In this document: positions 18,124-27,511 of the stretch, piece after piece
Numbering within the stretch: position 1 is the first letter of the stretch
Layout: each line of letters opens with the position of its first letter
Origin: Flavobacteriaceae bacterium UJ101
GTDB lineage: Bacteria; Bacteroidota; Bacteroidia; Flavobacteriales; UJ101
Assembly (NCBI GenBank): GCA_001880285.1
Contig: CP016269.1
Span: 62,001-126,000, forward strand
Direction of reading: 5' to 3'
DNA: 64,000 nt
Program-made: the position numbers and the translations under genes
The notes under the pieces: generated by a model
What the model was told of the DNA's origin: nothing
Databases searched by the model: none
The model's input: the letters and a program-made list of their open reading frames with translations, nothing else

Positions 18124-18858
18124 ATGAATAAAATGATCGGTATTGTGGGAGGCGTTGGTAGCTATGCAGGAATCGATTTAATAAAAAAAATCTATGATAA
18201 CACGGATGCTAAATCAGATCAGGAGCATCTGCCTGTTTCTATGTTATCTGCACCTCATAAAGTAATGGATCGGACCAAGTTTTTATTAGGAGAAATACAA
18301 GAAAACCCTGGTATTTCTATAGCTGAAATCATTACTACCTTAACTCAAAATGGTGCAAAGGTTATTGGTATTCCTTGTAATACAGCTCATGCTCCCAAAA
18401 TTTTTAATAAAATTAAAGATTCTATCTCTCAAGATTACCAATTGTTACATTTAATTGAAGAGGTAGGAAATTACATAAAAAACACACACCCTTCTATAAA
18501 AAAAGTAGGTGTTTTATGTACTAACGGTACTTTTATGACAAATATATATCCTGAAATTCTTTCTCAATTTAATATAGAAGTCATTCATCCTTCTAAAGAA
18601 ATACAAGAAGTTTTTGTTCATCCTTCCATTTATGATCAAAATTACGGTATTAAAGCTTTTTCTAACCCAGTAAACGATAAAGCAAAACAAGATTTACTTT
18701 TTGCAGCCTCTTACCTATCAAGAATGGGAGCTGAAGCTATTATTTTAGGATGTACAGAAATTCCATTAGCTATTAATGAAGAAAAAATTGAAAATAGTAT
18801 TGTTATTGATGCTACAAATATTTTAGCAAAGGCATTAATCAGAGAGTCACAAAAATAA
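18124..18858 (+). CDS. Aspartate/glutamate racemase family protein
   Basis: The 244-residue protein belongs to the Asp/Glu/hydantoin racemase family. Both cofactor-free catalytic cysteines are present: Cys85 in IGIPCNTAHAP and Cys210 in ILGCTEIPLAI. The N-terminus MIGIVGGVGSYAGIDLIKKI matches aspartate racemase, and GVLCTNGTFMTNIY lies mid-protein. It would interconvert L- and D-aspartate or glutamate in the cytoplasm; D-aspartate is used in some peptidoglycans, but specificity is not readable. The gene abuts the convergent glycosyltransferase gene with no intergenic base at all (stops at 18858 and 18859). Confidence 0.9.
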   Translation: MNKMIGIVGGVGSYAGIDLIKKIYDNTDAKSDQEHLPVSMLSAPHKVMDRTKFLLGEIQENPGISIAEIITTLTQNGAKVIGIPCNTAHAPKIFNKIKDSISQDYQLLHLIEEVGNYIKNTHPSIKKVGVLCTNGTFMTNIYPEILSQFNIEVIHPSKEIQEVFVHPSIYDQNYGIKAFSNPVNDKAKQDLLFAASYLSRMGAEAIILGCTEIPLAINEEKIENSIVIDATNILAKALIRESQK

Positions 18859-19896
18859 TTAATTACGAAAATTTTCAGGGAAAGCCTTTTCAGGATGCTT
18901 CTTCAACAAATTAATTTGTATTTGTGAGCATAAAAATCCCCATCCATAACTATAAAATTGTATTAGAGTTGTCAAAATAGTTAAAAAACCTATTTTCAAT
19001 GATTTATTTTTAATGGACGCATCTATCATGATCAGTAGTAAATACAAAATAAATAATATAAAAGGTATTTTCAACCAAAAAGTAAATAATGATGACGAAT
19101 TCATAAAAAATGAGGACATAAATAGAAAACAAGAAAAAAGAGTTCCCATCATAAAAATTGTTGGAAACCAAAAAGTTAGTTTACTATAATTCTTATGAAA
19201 ATAATTTAACATTGGCCGAACTTTTCCAAAACCATATACTTGCTTAGAGAATTTTGAAAAAGAAAGTCTTCTCTTATGGTAAACATACGCTTTCGGAAGA
19301 AATCGTGTTTGAAAACCAGCCTTCCAAATTCGTAATGTAAAATCAGGATCCTCTCCAGGGAAAATTCGACCAAAACCACCTGTTTTTTGAAAAACTTCTT
19401 TTGAAACACCCATATTAAAACTTCTAGGCTGAAACTGTCCTATAGCTTGCTTTTTCCCCCTTATTCCACCCGTTGTAAAAATTGAAGTCATGGAATAATT
19501 AATCGCTTTTTGTAAATCAGTAAATGAATCATGAGCTGTATCGGCACCTCCAAATGCATCAACATAATGACTTTGTAACTCTTCATATACCTCTTGAATA
19601 TAATTGGGAGGGATAACACAATCAGAATCAAAAAAAATAAAGTAATTTCCCTTTGCTAACTTCATACCATAATTACGAGCAAAAGCAGGTCCCGTATTTT
19701 TCTGGTAAACATAATGTATTTTTAATCTGTCTTCAAATGCTCTAACAATCGATTCGCAAGTTGATTCCGATCCATCTTCAACAATTATAACTTCAAAATC
19801 TGTATTAGTTTGTAAAATTAAACTATTTAACAACTCCTGAATTTCTTCTGGACGATTATATACAGGTATGATTATAGAAAGTTCTACTTCGTACAT
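18859..19896 (-). CDS. Family 2 glycosyltransferase with C-terminal membrane segments
   Basis: The 345-residue protein has a GT-A domain (about 1-230) with LSIIIPVYNRPEEIQELL, FEVIIVEDGSES, the metal-binding FFDSDCVIPP (DxD-like, near 93) and the acceptor-site FPGEDPDFTLRIWKAG (near 185). Two or three hydrophobic segments (about 250-330) anchor it in the inner membrane. It transfers a sugar from an activated donor to a lipid or glycan; donor and acceptor are unknown. A minus-strand box TATATTTG (19925 down to 19918) is 22 nt upstream of the start. It abuts the racemase gene tail to tail. Confidence 0.9.
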   Translation of the reverse strand: MYEVELSIIIPVYNRPEEIQELLNSLILQTNTDFEVIIVEDGSESTCESIVRAFEDRLKIHYVYQKNTGPAFARNYGMKLAKGNYFIFFDSDCVIPPNYIQEVYEELQSHYVDAFGGADTAHDSFTDLQKAINYSMTSIFTTGGIRGKKQAIGQFQPRSFNMGVSKEVFQKTGGFGRIFPGEDPDFTLRIWKAGFQTRFLPKAYVYHKRRLSFSKFSKQVYGFGKVRPMLNYFHKNYSKLTFWFPTIFMMGTLFSCFLFMSSFFMNSSSLFTFWLKIPFILFILYLLLIMIDASIKNKSLKIGFLTILTTLIQFYSYGWGFLCSQIQINLLKKHPEKAFPENFRN

Positions 19897-20070
19897 TTAA
19901 AATAATTGTAAACACTGCAAATATACTTTTATTTCATAAAACTGTGTTGAATTTCATCAACGAAACAAATTCATCTACCTATTGAACATAGCTATTCATC
20001 GTATTAACCATATTAAAAAACATCATATATGATACTTTTATATTACTACTAAACAAAAAACTTATTACAA

Positions 20071-20625
20071 ATGTCATTTATTTCAAAAATAATAATGAAT
20101 TTCAAACCTAAAAAATATATAAATTATCGTTATTTATATCATGACATAGAAGGTGCCATAAATAATAAAAAAATTATAAACAGTTCATCCTCTATTATCA
20201 TATCTCCTATTCAGTTTGGTGATAATTTTTTCTACATCAAAAAAAAATATCCTAATCACACTTTAAATTTTTTCAAAGGAAATCAAGATATTAAAATTTT
20301 GTCTTTTAAAATTAAAACACATAATATAAAAATATATTGTAAGGTACATTTTTACTTAAATAAGGTTTTCCTAATTCGTTATAAGATTCCCTATATCAAC
20401 CAATATGATCAATTAAAAATTAATCGATTTTTCAATATAAAATATTTACAACAACAACAATATAGAGGAACAGAAATTATAAAAGGAAACTCAGGAAACT
20501 TAATTTTAATTTCAAATAATGTTAATTATACAATCAACTATATTGAGCAAAGAACACTCCATCTCATCAATAACACCACTATTGAAGAGGTTAAATCTTC
20601 TTCAATTAAAAGAGCTTATTCTTAA
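20071..20625 (+). CDS. Unknown 184-residue protein
   Basis: No family was recognised. The protein is very rich in Ile, Asn, Lys and Tyr and has no signal peptide or membrane segment. It shows GDNFFYIKKKYPNHTLNFFKG near 50-70, strand-rich KTHNIKIYCKVHFYLNKVFLI (about 88-108) and YRGTEIIKGNSGNLIL near 135-150. The alternating strand pattern suggests an all-beta fold. Its AT content is above its neighbours, a possible sign of recent arrival. The TAA stop lies in the exact centre of a 32-bp palindrome that acts as terminator. Confidence 0.6.
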   Translation: MSFISKIIMNFKPKKYINYRYLYHDIEGAINNKKIINSSSSIIISPIQFGDNFFYIKKKYPNHTLNFFKGNQDIKILSFKIKTHNIKIYCKVHFYLNKVFLIRYKIPYINQYDQLKINRFFNIKYLQQQQYRGTEIIKGNSGNLILISNNVNYTINYIEQRTLHLINNTTIEEVKSSSIKRAYS

Positions 20626-20639
20626 GAATAAGCTCTTTT
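20608..20639. terminator. Perfect 32-bp palindrome, bidirectional terminator overlapping a stop codon
   Basis: The arms (16 bp each) run from AAAAGAGCTTATTCTT to its complement. The stop codon of the upstream gene is at 20623-20625, in the loop. The palindrome separates that gene from the convergent asnB and ends in T residues in both directions. Confidence 0.88.
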
Positions 20640-20665
20640 GACTATTAACTTTATATAAAAACTAT

Positions 20666-22282
20666 TTATAATTTTACTTCTATTACTTCCGTTGTTTGTT
20701 CGTGTATTTTATTAGCACGACCTGATGGATCTGTATTTTCTTGCCATTTTGGAATCCATTTTAACACTGTTTTTGCAGCTGCTTTACTAGGAAAATGCTT
20801 TTCATAAATACTTCTCATATAGAAGGCTTCCTTGGTATCAGGTGTGTTATGCGGAAATAGCTGAGCAGCCTGAGCCATCTGCTCATCTGAAACTTGTGCT
20901 GCACAATGATCCATTAATTGATCAATCCAACTATAACCTACCCCATCACTAAATTGTTCTTTTTGTCTCCATAAAATTTCATCAGGTAACCATGGATTGG
21001 TTTTATCATCAAAAGCTTGTCGCAATACCAATTTTTCCATAGACTCTCCTTTGACTGGTTTCTTATATTTAGGATCTAAACTCATTGCTACTTGTAAAAA
21101 ATCCTGATCTAAAAACGGAACTCTGGCTTCCAAACCATGTGCCATCGTTGATTTATCAGCACGTAAACAATCTGCTGTTGATAATAAACCTACTCTACGA
21201 ATTGTTTCTTTTTGAAACTCCTCCAAACTTGGTGCATTATAAAAATACAAATAGCCTCCTAAAATTTCATCTGATCCTTCTCCCGACAATACTACTTTAA
21301 TACCCAAATCTTTTATATATTTTGATAAAAAATACATCGGTGTCGAAGCTCTGATCGATGTAATATCATACGTTTCTAAGTGCCATACTAATTTTTCTAT
21401 AATTTGAATCCCTTCATCTATTGTAAAATGAACATTATGGTGAATTGTACCTAAAAAATCGGCTACTTTCTGAGCTGCAATTAAATCAGGTGCTGTTTCA
21501 TCTAAACCAATTGAAAATGAATGAATTTTTTGTCCACGCTCTTTCATCAATCGAGCTGCAATAGAAGAAGTCAAAGAAGAATCCAATCCTCCTGATAACA
21601 ATACTCCTAATGGAACATCACTCATTAATCGTTTTTCAGTCGCTCTCACTAAACTATCTCGAAGCTTTTTTAAATCCAAACTTTCATGACAATTTTTCGC
21701 ATCCTGCCAACTTGGCTGAAAATATTGTACAAACCCTGTTTCTTCAGTATAATAATGTCCTGGAGGAAAAGCTTTCACATCTTGACAAACATCTTCAATT
21801 ACTTTCATCTCAGATGCAAAACATAAAGATCCATCTTCCAAACTACCATAATACAAAGGTTTTACACCTATTGGATCTCTTCCTGCAATAAATTTTTCAC
21901 CATCTATCACTACAAAAGAAAAAACGCCATCTAATTTTGAACAGAAATCATAACCATACTCTTCGTACAGGTGAACAATTACTTCACTATCACACGTCGT
22001 ATGAAATACATGATCTTTTAATTCTCCATCACGTAATTTTTGGTGGTTATAAATTTCTCCATTATGAACAACATAAGCATTATCAGTTCCTTTAATAGGT
22101 TGTTTACCAGTATGTAAATCAATAATTGAAAGACGCTCATGCGTTAATACATACCCTTTTTCATTTACATGAATATCTCTTTCATCAGGACCTCTATGCC
22201 CCATTCTTAAGGACATTCCCTGAATTTTTTCAATCGAAATACTCTCTTCTGATTTTCTAATAATACCTAATATTCCACACAT
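20666..22282 (-). CDS. asnB: Glutamine-hydrolysing asparagine synthase
   Basis: The 538-residue protein has an N-terminal class II glutaminase domain with the catalytic Cys2 (MCGILGII), RLSIIDLHTGKQPI, and HNGEIYNH (about 73-80), and a C-terminal synthetase domain with the ATP loop VLLSGGLDSSLT (near 228) and VVLSGEGSDEILGGYLYF (near 334). It makes asparagine from aspartate, ATP and glutamine in the cytoplasm. Length and motif spacing match E. coli AsnB (about 550). A minus-strand -7-like box TAAATTTG is at 22387 down to 22380, about 100 nt upstream of the start. Confidence 0.96.
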   Translation of the reverse strand: MCGILGIIRKSEESISIEKIQGMSLRMGHRGPDERDIHVNEKGYVLTHERLSIIDLHTGKQPIKGTDNAYVVHNGEIYNHQKLRDGELKDHVFHTTCDSEVIVHLYEEYGYDFCSKLDGVFSFVVIDGEKFIAGRDPIGVKPLYYGSLEDGSLCFASEMKVIEDVCQDVKAFPPGHYYTEETGFVQYFQPSWQDAKNCHESLDLKKLRDSLVRATEKRLMSDVPLGVLLSGGLDSSLTSSIAARLMKERGQKIHSFSIGLDETAPDLIAAQKVADFLGTIHHNVHFTIDEGIQIIEKLVWHLETYDITSIRASTPMYFLSKYIKDLGIKVVLSGEGSDEILGGYLYFYNAPSLEEFQKETIRRVGLLSTADCLRADKSTMAHGLEARVPFLDQDFLQVAMSLDPKYKKPVKGESMEKLVLRQAFDDKTNPWLPDEILWRQKEQFSDGVGYSWIDQLMDHCAAQVSDEQMAQAAQLFPHNTPDTKEAFYMRSIYEKHFPSKAAAKTVLKWIPKWQENTDPSGRANKIHEQTTEVIEVKL

Positions 22283-22439
22283 ATCAATTTATTTTGATTA
22301 CAAATCAATGATTTTTAATTCAAATAAATAACTAAAAAATAAATATTAATATATATTATAAACTTTAATATTAAATTTACAAATTTATATAAACTAAAAA
22401 TACTTTTTTTACTTATTTAAAAGATACATGTAAACTTTG

Positions 22440-22470
22440 TTGCTTTTTACAGCTGACATTAGTACTTTTG
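22440..22470 (+). promoter_or_regulatory. Consensus flavobacterial promoter for the DUF2795-secA unit
   Basis: TTG at 22440-22442 and TACTTTTG at 22463-22470 are 20 nt apart, which fits the TTG/TAnnTTTG consensus of Bacteroidota primary sigma. The start codon of the DUF2795 gene is 58 nt downstream. Confidence 0.7.
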
Positions 22471-22528
22471 GCAAGAATTTTGAGTAGCGATACTTAAAAT
22501 AAGTTATTAATACACAAAAGTTAAAAAT

Positions 22529-22750
22529 ATGTATTGGACATTAGAATTAGCATCGTATTTAAGTGATGCACCATGGCCAGCAACAAAAGATGAATTGATT
22601 GACTATGCGATACGAACAGGTGCACCTCTAGAAGTTGTAGAAAATTTGCAATCAATCGAAGATGAAGGTGATAGTTATGATTCTATCGAAGAAATATGGC
22701 CTGACTATCCTACCGAAGAAGATTTTCTTTGGAATGAAGACGAATATTAG
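22529..22750 (+). CDS. Small acidic DUF2795 protein upstream of secA
   Basis: The 73-residue protein starts MYWTLELASYLSDAPWPATKDELIDYAIRTG-like and fits DUF2795, a small fold of unknown function. The family core is LSDAPWPATKDELIDYA (about 10-26) and GAPLEVVENLQSIED (about 32-46). The second half is strongly acidic (SIEEIWPDYPTEEDFLWNEDEY). There is no signal peptide. It has a good promoter, and a clear hairpin terminator lies between it and secA 71 nt downstream. No promoter box was seen after that hairpin, so secA expression may depend on read-through. Confidence 0.88.
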   Translation: MYWTLELASYLSDAPWPATKDELIDYAIRTGAPLEVVENLQSIEDEGDSYDSIEEIWPDYPTEEDFLWNEDEY

Positions 22751-22767
22751 TCAAACTATACAAATAG

Positions 22768-22789
22768 AAAAGCCCTAGTAAGGGCTTTT
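22768..22789 (+). terminator. Hairpin between the DUF2795 gene and secA
   Basis: A perfect 9-bp stem (AAAAGCCCT at 22768-22776 and 22781-22789) has a 4-nt AGTA loop, and the 3' arm ends in TTTT. It has the form of an intrinsic terminator or attenuator. Confidence 0.8.
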
Positions 22790-22821
22790 CTTAATTAATT
22801 TTATAATTTAATTACACGAAA

Positions 22822-25800
22822 ATGGACTTTGTAAACAATATACTAAAAGCTATTCTTGGTGATAAGAGTAAGAAAGACTTAAAACCTATTCAACCTCTTA
22901 TTAAAAAGGCAAATAGCTTTAACTACCAGAACTTATCTCATGACGAACTTCGTAATAAAACACTCGAATTTCGTTCTAAAATCAAAGAAGCTACCCAGGC
23001 ACAAACAGATAAAATTGCTGAGTTAAAAACCTTGATTGAAGAGGAAAAAGATATTTATAAAAAAGACGATTACTATAATCAAATTGATGCTTTAAGTAAA
23101 GAATCGTATAAAATTGAGGAAAAAGTATTAAATGAAATACTTCCTGAAGCTTTCGCTGTTATCAAAGAAACAGCACGTCGATTTACCAATCATACCGAAA
23201 TTGAAGTAACTGCTTCTGAATTTGATCGACAACTTTCTGGTTCAAAAAATTATGTTTCCTTAGTCGACGATACAAAAGCCGTTTGGAAAAACTCTTGGGA
23301 TGCTTCTGGAAAAGAAGTAACATGGGATATGGTTCACTATGATGTTCAACTTATTGGAGGAACCGTTTTACACCAAGGAAAAATTGCAGAGATGGCTACT
23401 GGAGAAGGGAAAACCTTGGTTGCTACACTTCCTGTTTATTTAAACGCTTTACCAGGCCGAGGTGTTCACGTTATTACCGTAAATGACTACTTAGCAAAAC
23501 GTGACTGTGCATGGATGGCTCCTATTTTCCAATTTCATGGTTTAACGATTGACTGTATTGACAATCATCGTCCTAACTCTGAAGAAAGAAAAACAGCATA
23601 CAAATGTGATATCGTTTATGGTACCAATAATGAATTTGGTTTTGACTACTTACGTGACAACATGGCGCACTCCCCAAAAGATCTCGTTCAACAAGAGTTA
23701 AATTATGCTATTATTGATGAGGTAGATTCTGTTTTGGTAGATGATGCTCGTACTCCTTTGATTATTTCAGGACCTGTTCCAAAAGGAGGAGATCAAGAAT
23801 TTGATGCTCTAAAACCTAAAATAGAAAGTTTAGTAAAAGTACAACAAGCCTTAATCAAAGACTTATTTTTAGAAGCTAAAAAGGAAATGATTGAAGGTCC
23901 TAAGAAAAATAATTCTGGAGATTTTAAATTATTACAAGTATATAGAGGGTTACCTAAATACAAACCATTATTAAAATACTTAAATGAAGAAGGTACTAAA
24001 ACTCGTCTTCAAAAAATAGAAGGTGTTTATTTAGCCGATAATCAACGTGAGATGCATAAAGTAGATGCTGATCTTTTCTTTACAATTGAAGAGAAAAACA
24101 ATTCCATACAATTAACCGATAAAGGAATTGATTTTCTATCTCAAGGTGTTGAAGATGATTCATTCTTTATTATGCCTGATATTGCTACAGAATTAAGTCA
24201 AATTGAAACATTAGGACTTTCTTCTGAAGAAGAAGGAAATAAAAAAGACGAATTATTCCGTGATTATAGTATCAAATCGGAGCGTTTGCATACTATGAAT
24301 CAATTACTAAAAGCCTATACCCTATTCGAAAAAGATGTAGAATATGTAGTAATGGACGGTAAAGTAATGATTGTAGATGAGCAAACAGGTCGTATTATGG
24401 ATGGACGTCGTTACTCTGATGGATTACATCAAGCAATCGAAGCAAAAGAAAATGTGAAAATTGAAGATGCTACACAGACGTACGCAACCATTACTCTTCA
24501 AAACTACTTCAGAATGTACAACAAACTTTCTGGAATGACGGGTACAGCGGAAACGGAAGCAGGAGAATTCTGGGAAATCTACAAATTAGACGTAGTAACC
24601 ATTCCTACCAACAAACCGATTGCACGTAAAGATATGAACGATTTAATTTATAAAACAAATCGTGAAAAATATAACGCTGTCATTAGTGAAGTTGTTCGCT
24701 TGGCAAAAGAAGATAAACGTCCTGTATTAGTAGGAACCACTTCAGTTGAAATTTCTGAATTGTTGAGTCGTGCTATGAAGATGAATAAAATTGAGCATAA
24801 CGTATTAAATGCCAAATTACATAAAAAAGAAGCTGATATTGTTGCAGAAGCAGGACGCCCAGGTATTGTAACCATTGCAACCAATATGGCAGGTCGTGGT
24901 ACAGATATTAAAATTTCTGATGAAGTAAAAGAACGTGGAGGATTAGCCATTATTGGTACAGAACGTCACGATTCTCGCCGTGTTGACCGCCAGTTAAGAG
25001 GTCGTTCAGGACGTCAAGGAGACGTAGGAAGCTCTCAATTCTATGTTTCATTAGAAGATAAATTAATGCGTTTATTCAATTCAGAACGTATTGCCAAATT
25101 AATGGATAAGATGGGGCATCAAGATGGAGATGTAATTCAAAGTGGAATGGTGACCAAATCGATTGAAAAAGCACAAAAGCGTGTTGAAGAGAACAATTTT
25201 GGTGTACGTAAACGTCTAATTGAATATGATGATGTAATGAATAAACAACGTGATGTTATTTACAAACGTCGTCGTCATGCATTAGAAGGAGAACGTTTAT
25301 CGATCGATATTAGTAATATGGTATACGATACTGTAGTTAATATTGTCACTACGAATAAGAACCTTAATGATTATAAAAACTTCGAATACGAGTTAATCAA
25401 ATTCTTTACATTAAAAACTGCTATTTCAGAAGTTGATTTCAAATCAAAAAGTCTTCAAACTTTAATTGATGATGTTTATGATGAAGCCATGACACATTAT
25501 GAGGAGCGAGAAGTGAAAACAGCTAAAATGGCATTACCGGTTATCGCCAATGTATACGAACAACAAGGAGATCGTTTTGAACGTATTGTGGTTCCTTTTA
25601 CAGATGGATTGAAAACCATGAATATTACAACCAATTTAAAAGAGGCTGTTGAATCAGAAGGGAAACAACTCATTCGTGATTTTGAGAAAAATGTAACCTT
25701 AGCTATGATCGATGATCAATGGAAAGATCATTTGAGAGAAATGGATGAATTAAAACGATCTTCTCAAAACGCTTCATATGAGCAAAAGGATCCTATTTTA

Positions 25801-26169
25801 ATTTATAAAGAAGAAGCTTTTGGATTATTCCGAAATATGATTGACCGTTTAAATAAGGAAATTGTTTCTTTCTTATTCAAAGGAGAATTACCTACTCCTG
25901 ACCCAGAACAAGTACGTCAGGCAGAAGAAAGAAAACAAGAAAAACTGCAAACGTCTCATCAATCATATGAAGAACAACAAGCTCAAGCGACTCAAACTAA
26001 TGCACCTAAACAACAAGTTCAAGTTACAGAACCAAGACATGTTGTAAAAATTAATCGTAACGACTTAGTAAAAGTTCGTAATGTTGCTACAGGAGCTTTA
26101 GAAGAAATGAAGTTTAAGAAAGCAGAACCTTTATTGAAAAAAGGCTCTCATGTTTTAGTAAAAGAATAA
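22822..26169 (+). CDS. secA: Protein translocase ATPase subunit SecA
   Basis: The 1115-residue motor drives preproteins through SecYEG at the inner membrane. The Walker A motif is MATGEGKTLVA (GEGKT at 194-198), the Walker B/DEAD-like box is AIIDEVDSVLVDDARTPLI (near 295-313), the second motor shows VGTTSVEISELLSR, NMAGRGTDIKI and QLRGRSGRQGD. It is about 200 residues longer than E. coli SecA, mainly through an insert between residues about 330 and 480 that is usual in Bacteroidota. The C-terminal tail lacks the zinc-binding Cys motif that contacts SecB; it ends LLKKGSHVLVKE. Confidence 0.98.
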   Translation: MDFVNNILKAILGDKSKKDLKPIQPLIKKANSFNYQNLSHDELRNKTLEFRSKIKEATQAQTDKIAELKTLIEEEKDIYKKDDYYNQIDALSKESYKIEEKVLNEILPEAFAVIKETARRFTNHTEIEVTASEFDRQLSGSKNYVSLVDDTKAVWKNSWDASGKEVTWDMVHYDVQLIGGTVLHQGKIAEMATGEGKTLVATLPVYLNALPGRGVHVITVNDYLAKRDCAWMAPIFQFHGLTIDCIDNHRPNSEERKTAYKCDIVYGTNNEFGFDYLRDNMAHSPKDLVQQELNYAIIDEVDSVLVDDARTPLIISGPVPKGGDQEFDALKPKIESLVKVQQALIKDLFLEAKKEMIEGPKKNNSGDFKLLQVYRGLPKYKPLLKYLNEEGTKTRLQKIEGVYLADNQREMHKVDADLFFTIEEKNNSIQLTDKGIDFLSQGVEDDSFFIMPDIATELSQIETLGLSSEEEGNKKDELFRDYSIKSERLHTMNQLLKAYTLFEKDVEYVVMDGKVMIVDEQTGRIMDGRRYSDGLHQAIEAKENVKIEDATQTYATITLQNYFRMYNKLSGMTGTAETEAGEFWEIYKLDVVTIPTNKPIARKDMNDLIYKTNREKYNAVISEVVRLAKEDKRPVLVGTTSVEISELLSRAMKMNKIEHNVLNAKLHKKEADIVAEAGRPGIVTIATNMAGRGTDIKISDEVKERGGLAIIGTERHDSRRVDRQLRGRSGRQGDVGSSQFYVSLEDKLMRLFNSERIAKLMDKMGHQDGDVIQSGMVTKSIEKAQKRVEENNFGVRKRLIEYDDVMNKQRDVIYKRRRHALEGERLSIDISNMVYDTVVNIVTTNKNLNDYKNFEYELIKFFTLKTAISEVDFKSKSLQTLIDDVYDEAMTHYEEREVKTAKMALPVIANVYEQQGDRFERIVVPFTDGLKTMNITTNLKEAVESEGKQLIRDFEKNVTLAMIDDQWKDHLREMDELKRSSQNASYEQKDPILIYKEEAFGLFRNMIDRLNKEIVSFLFKGELPTPDPEQVRQAEERKQEKLQTSHQSYEEQQAQATQTNAPKQQVQVTEPRHVVKINRNDLVKVRNVATGALEEMKFKKAEPLLKKGSHVLVKE

Positions 26170-26200
26170 AGAACTTCATTATAAAAAAGAAGAAAGACTA

Positions 26201-26246
26201 AAAAAACAAAGAGAAAAGATCTATAATCTAATCTCTTTGTTTTTTT
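26201..26246. terminator. Terminator after secA
   Basis: AAAAAACAAAGAGA (26201-26214) pairs with TCTCTTTGTTTTTT (26232-26245), with a 17-nt loop and a long T-rich tail. It lies between secA and the convergent hydrolase gene. Confidence 0.8.
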
Positions 26247-26281
26247 CTCTTTTTTTATCTTTCCTCTATAATCTATACATT

Positions 26282-27319
26282 TTACTTTTCAGAGTTATAG
26301 GTTCTTTTTATAAAATCAATAACTCCTTCCATATAAAAATCTTGTTCATCCCACATAGCTAAATGACTACCGTTTGCACAATATAAATATTCTCCATTTT
26401 GAACTAGTTTTGACATCTCTTCCATTTCTTTCGGATTCATCGAATCATATTTAGCTCCAATCATTAAAGTAGGAACTTTTATTTCATCTAATTGATCCCA
26501 AACCGACCATCCCTTTAAAATTCCACCTGGAACAAATTCACTTGGGCCTTGAATATATTCATAAACAGGTTGATTAATATGTTTAAAACTTCTCATAATA
26601 GGTTCTGGCCATTCCTCTTTTGGAAAACGACAAATATGTTTCGTATAAAACTCATCAAAAACTAAATCTTGATAAACAGGATTATGAAAATCTCCTTTCT
26701 TTTCATAAAATTCTAAAGAATCTATTAATGAAGGACGCATTTGCTTTCGTAATTCGGCATTATATGCTTCATATTTATCAAAATCAGCTGTCATATTACT
26801 CACAATCAATCCTTTTAAATTCTGTTGATATTTCAAAGCATATTCCATCGCTAAAATGCCACCCCAAGAATTTCCAAATAAAAAGAAATTATCTTTATTC
26901 AGTCCCAAAGCCTTTCTTACTTGCTCTACCTCTTCTACAAAACGATCTAAAGTCCACAAAGAAGTATCTTCTGGTTGATCAGAGTAATACGAACCTAATT
27001 GATCATAATGGTAAAATTCAATATTTGCTTGTGGGAAAAAACTTTCAAAACATTGCATATATTCATGTGTTAGAGCTGGACCTCCATGAAGTAATAAAAC
27101 TTTCATAGGTGAATTTCCATGACGCTTTGTCCAAACTTTATATCCTTCCTTTAGGGGAATCATTTGTATACCTGCTTGTTGAAAGTTACCATCTGTCTTA
27201 AAATCCCAATAAGTATTATGGGGCTCAATCTCTTTAATTATCTCTACTTTTTTTTCTTGTTTACAGGAAGTTAAAAACAATATCAACCCTACTAAAAAAA
27301 ATCTTATCATATCTTTCAT
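26282..27319 (-). CDS. Proline iminopeptidase-like alpha/beta hydrolase, lipoprotein
   Basis: The 345-residue protein has a lipoprotein signal (FLTSCKQEK, Cys near 19; an alternative start is the ATG at 27310). The alpha/beta hydrolase domain shows the oxyanion segment LLLHGGPALTHEYM (about 75-88), the nucleophile elbow FLFGNSWGGILAMEYAL (about 146-162, Ser in GNSWGG), PTLMIGAKYDSMNPKEM with the acid, and a terminal His in CANGSHLAMWD. The layout matches proline iminopeptidase-type S33 peptidases, which remove N-terminal proline from peptides. As a lipoprotein it would work on peptides outside the inner membrane. Confidence 0.9.
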   Translation of the reverse strand: MKDMIRFFLVGLILFLTSCKQEKKVEIIKEIEPHNTYWDFKTDGNFQQAGIQMIPLKEGYKVWTKRHGNSPMKVLLLHGGPALTHEYMQCFESFFPQANIEFYHYDQLGSYYSDQPEDTSLWTLDRFVEEVEQVRKALGLNKDNFFLFGNSWGGILAMEYALKYQQNLKGLIVSNMTADFDKYEAYNAELRKQMRPSLIDSLEFYEKKGDFHNPVYQDLVFDEFYTKHICRFPKEEWPEPIMRSFKHINQPVYEYIQGPSEFVPGGILKGWSVWDQLDEIKVPTLMIGAKYDSMNPKEMEEMSKLVQNGEYLYCANGSHLAMWDEQDFYMEGVIDFIKRTYNSEK

Positions 27320-27511
27320 CTTAATACTTTTTGGTTCTTTTTAAAGATACATTTTTTTAATTAATCTTTTAAATTCAATATTTCACTAATTACCCCTTAT
27401 TTATAAGAACATTCAAAAACCAGCTTACCTAGCTGCCTATGCTATAGTATTAATTAAAAATCACTCCTATTATCATATTCTATTTTGCTAAAAACTTTAT
27501 ATCTTTAATAT

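Noticed and set aside
18858-18859. Zero-base junction of two convergent genes as a fusion or deletion scar
   Set aside because: Both proteins have complete, normal C-termini, so this is just a compact layout.
24648-24950. A 100-codon minus-strand frame inside secA
   Set aside because: It covers the conserved second motor of SecA and has no independent support.
26620-27108. A 162-codon open frame antisense to the iminopeptidase-like gene
   Set aside because: It lies wholly inside a well-supported gene on the other strand, has no domain signs, and its composition is that of a codon shadow.
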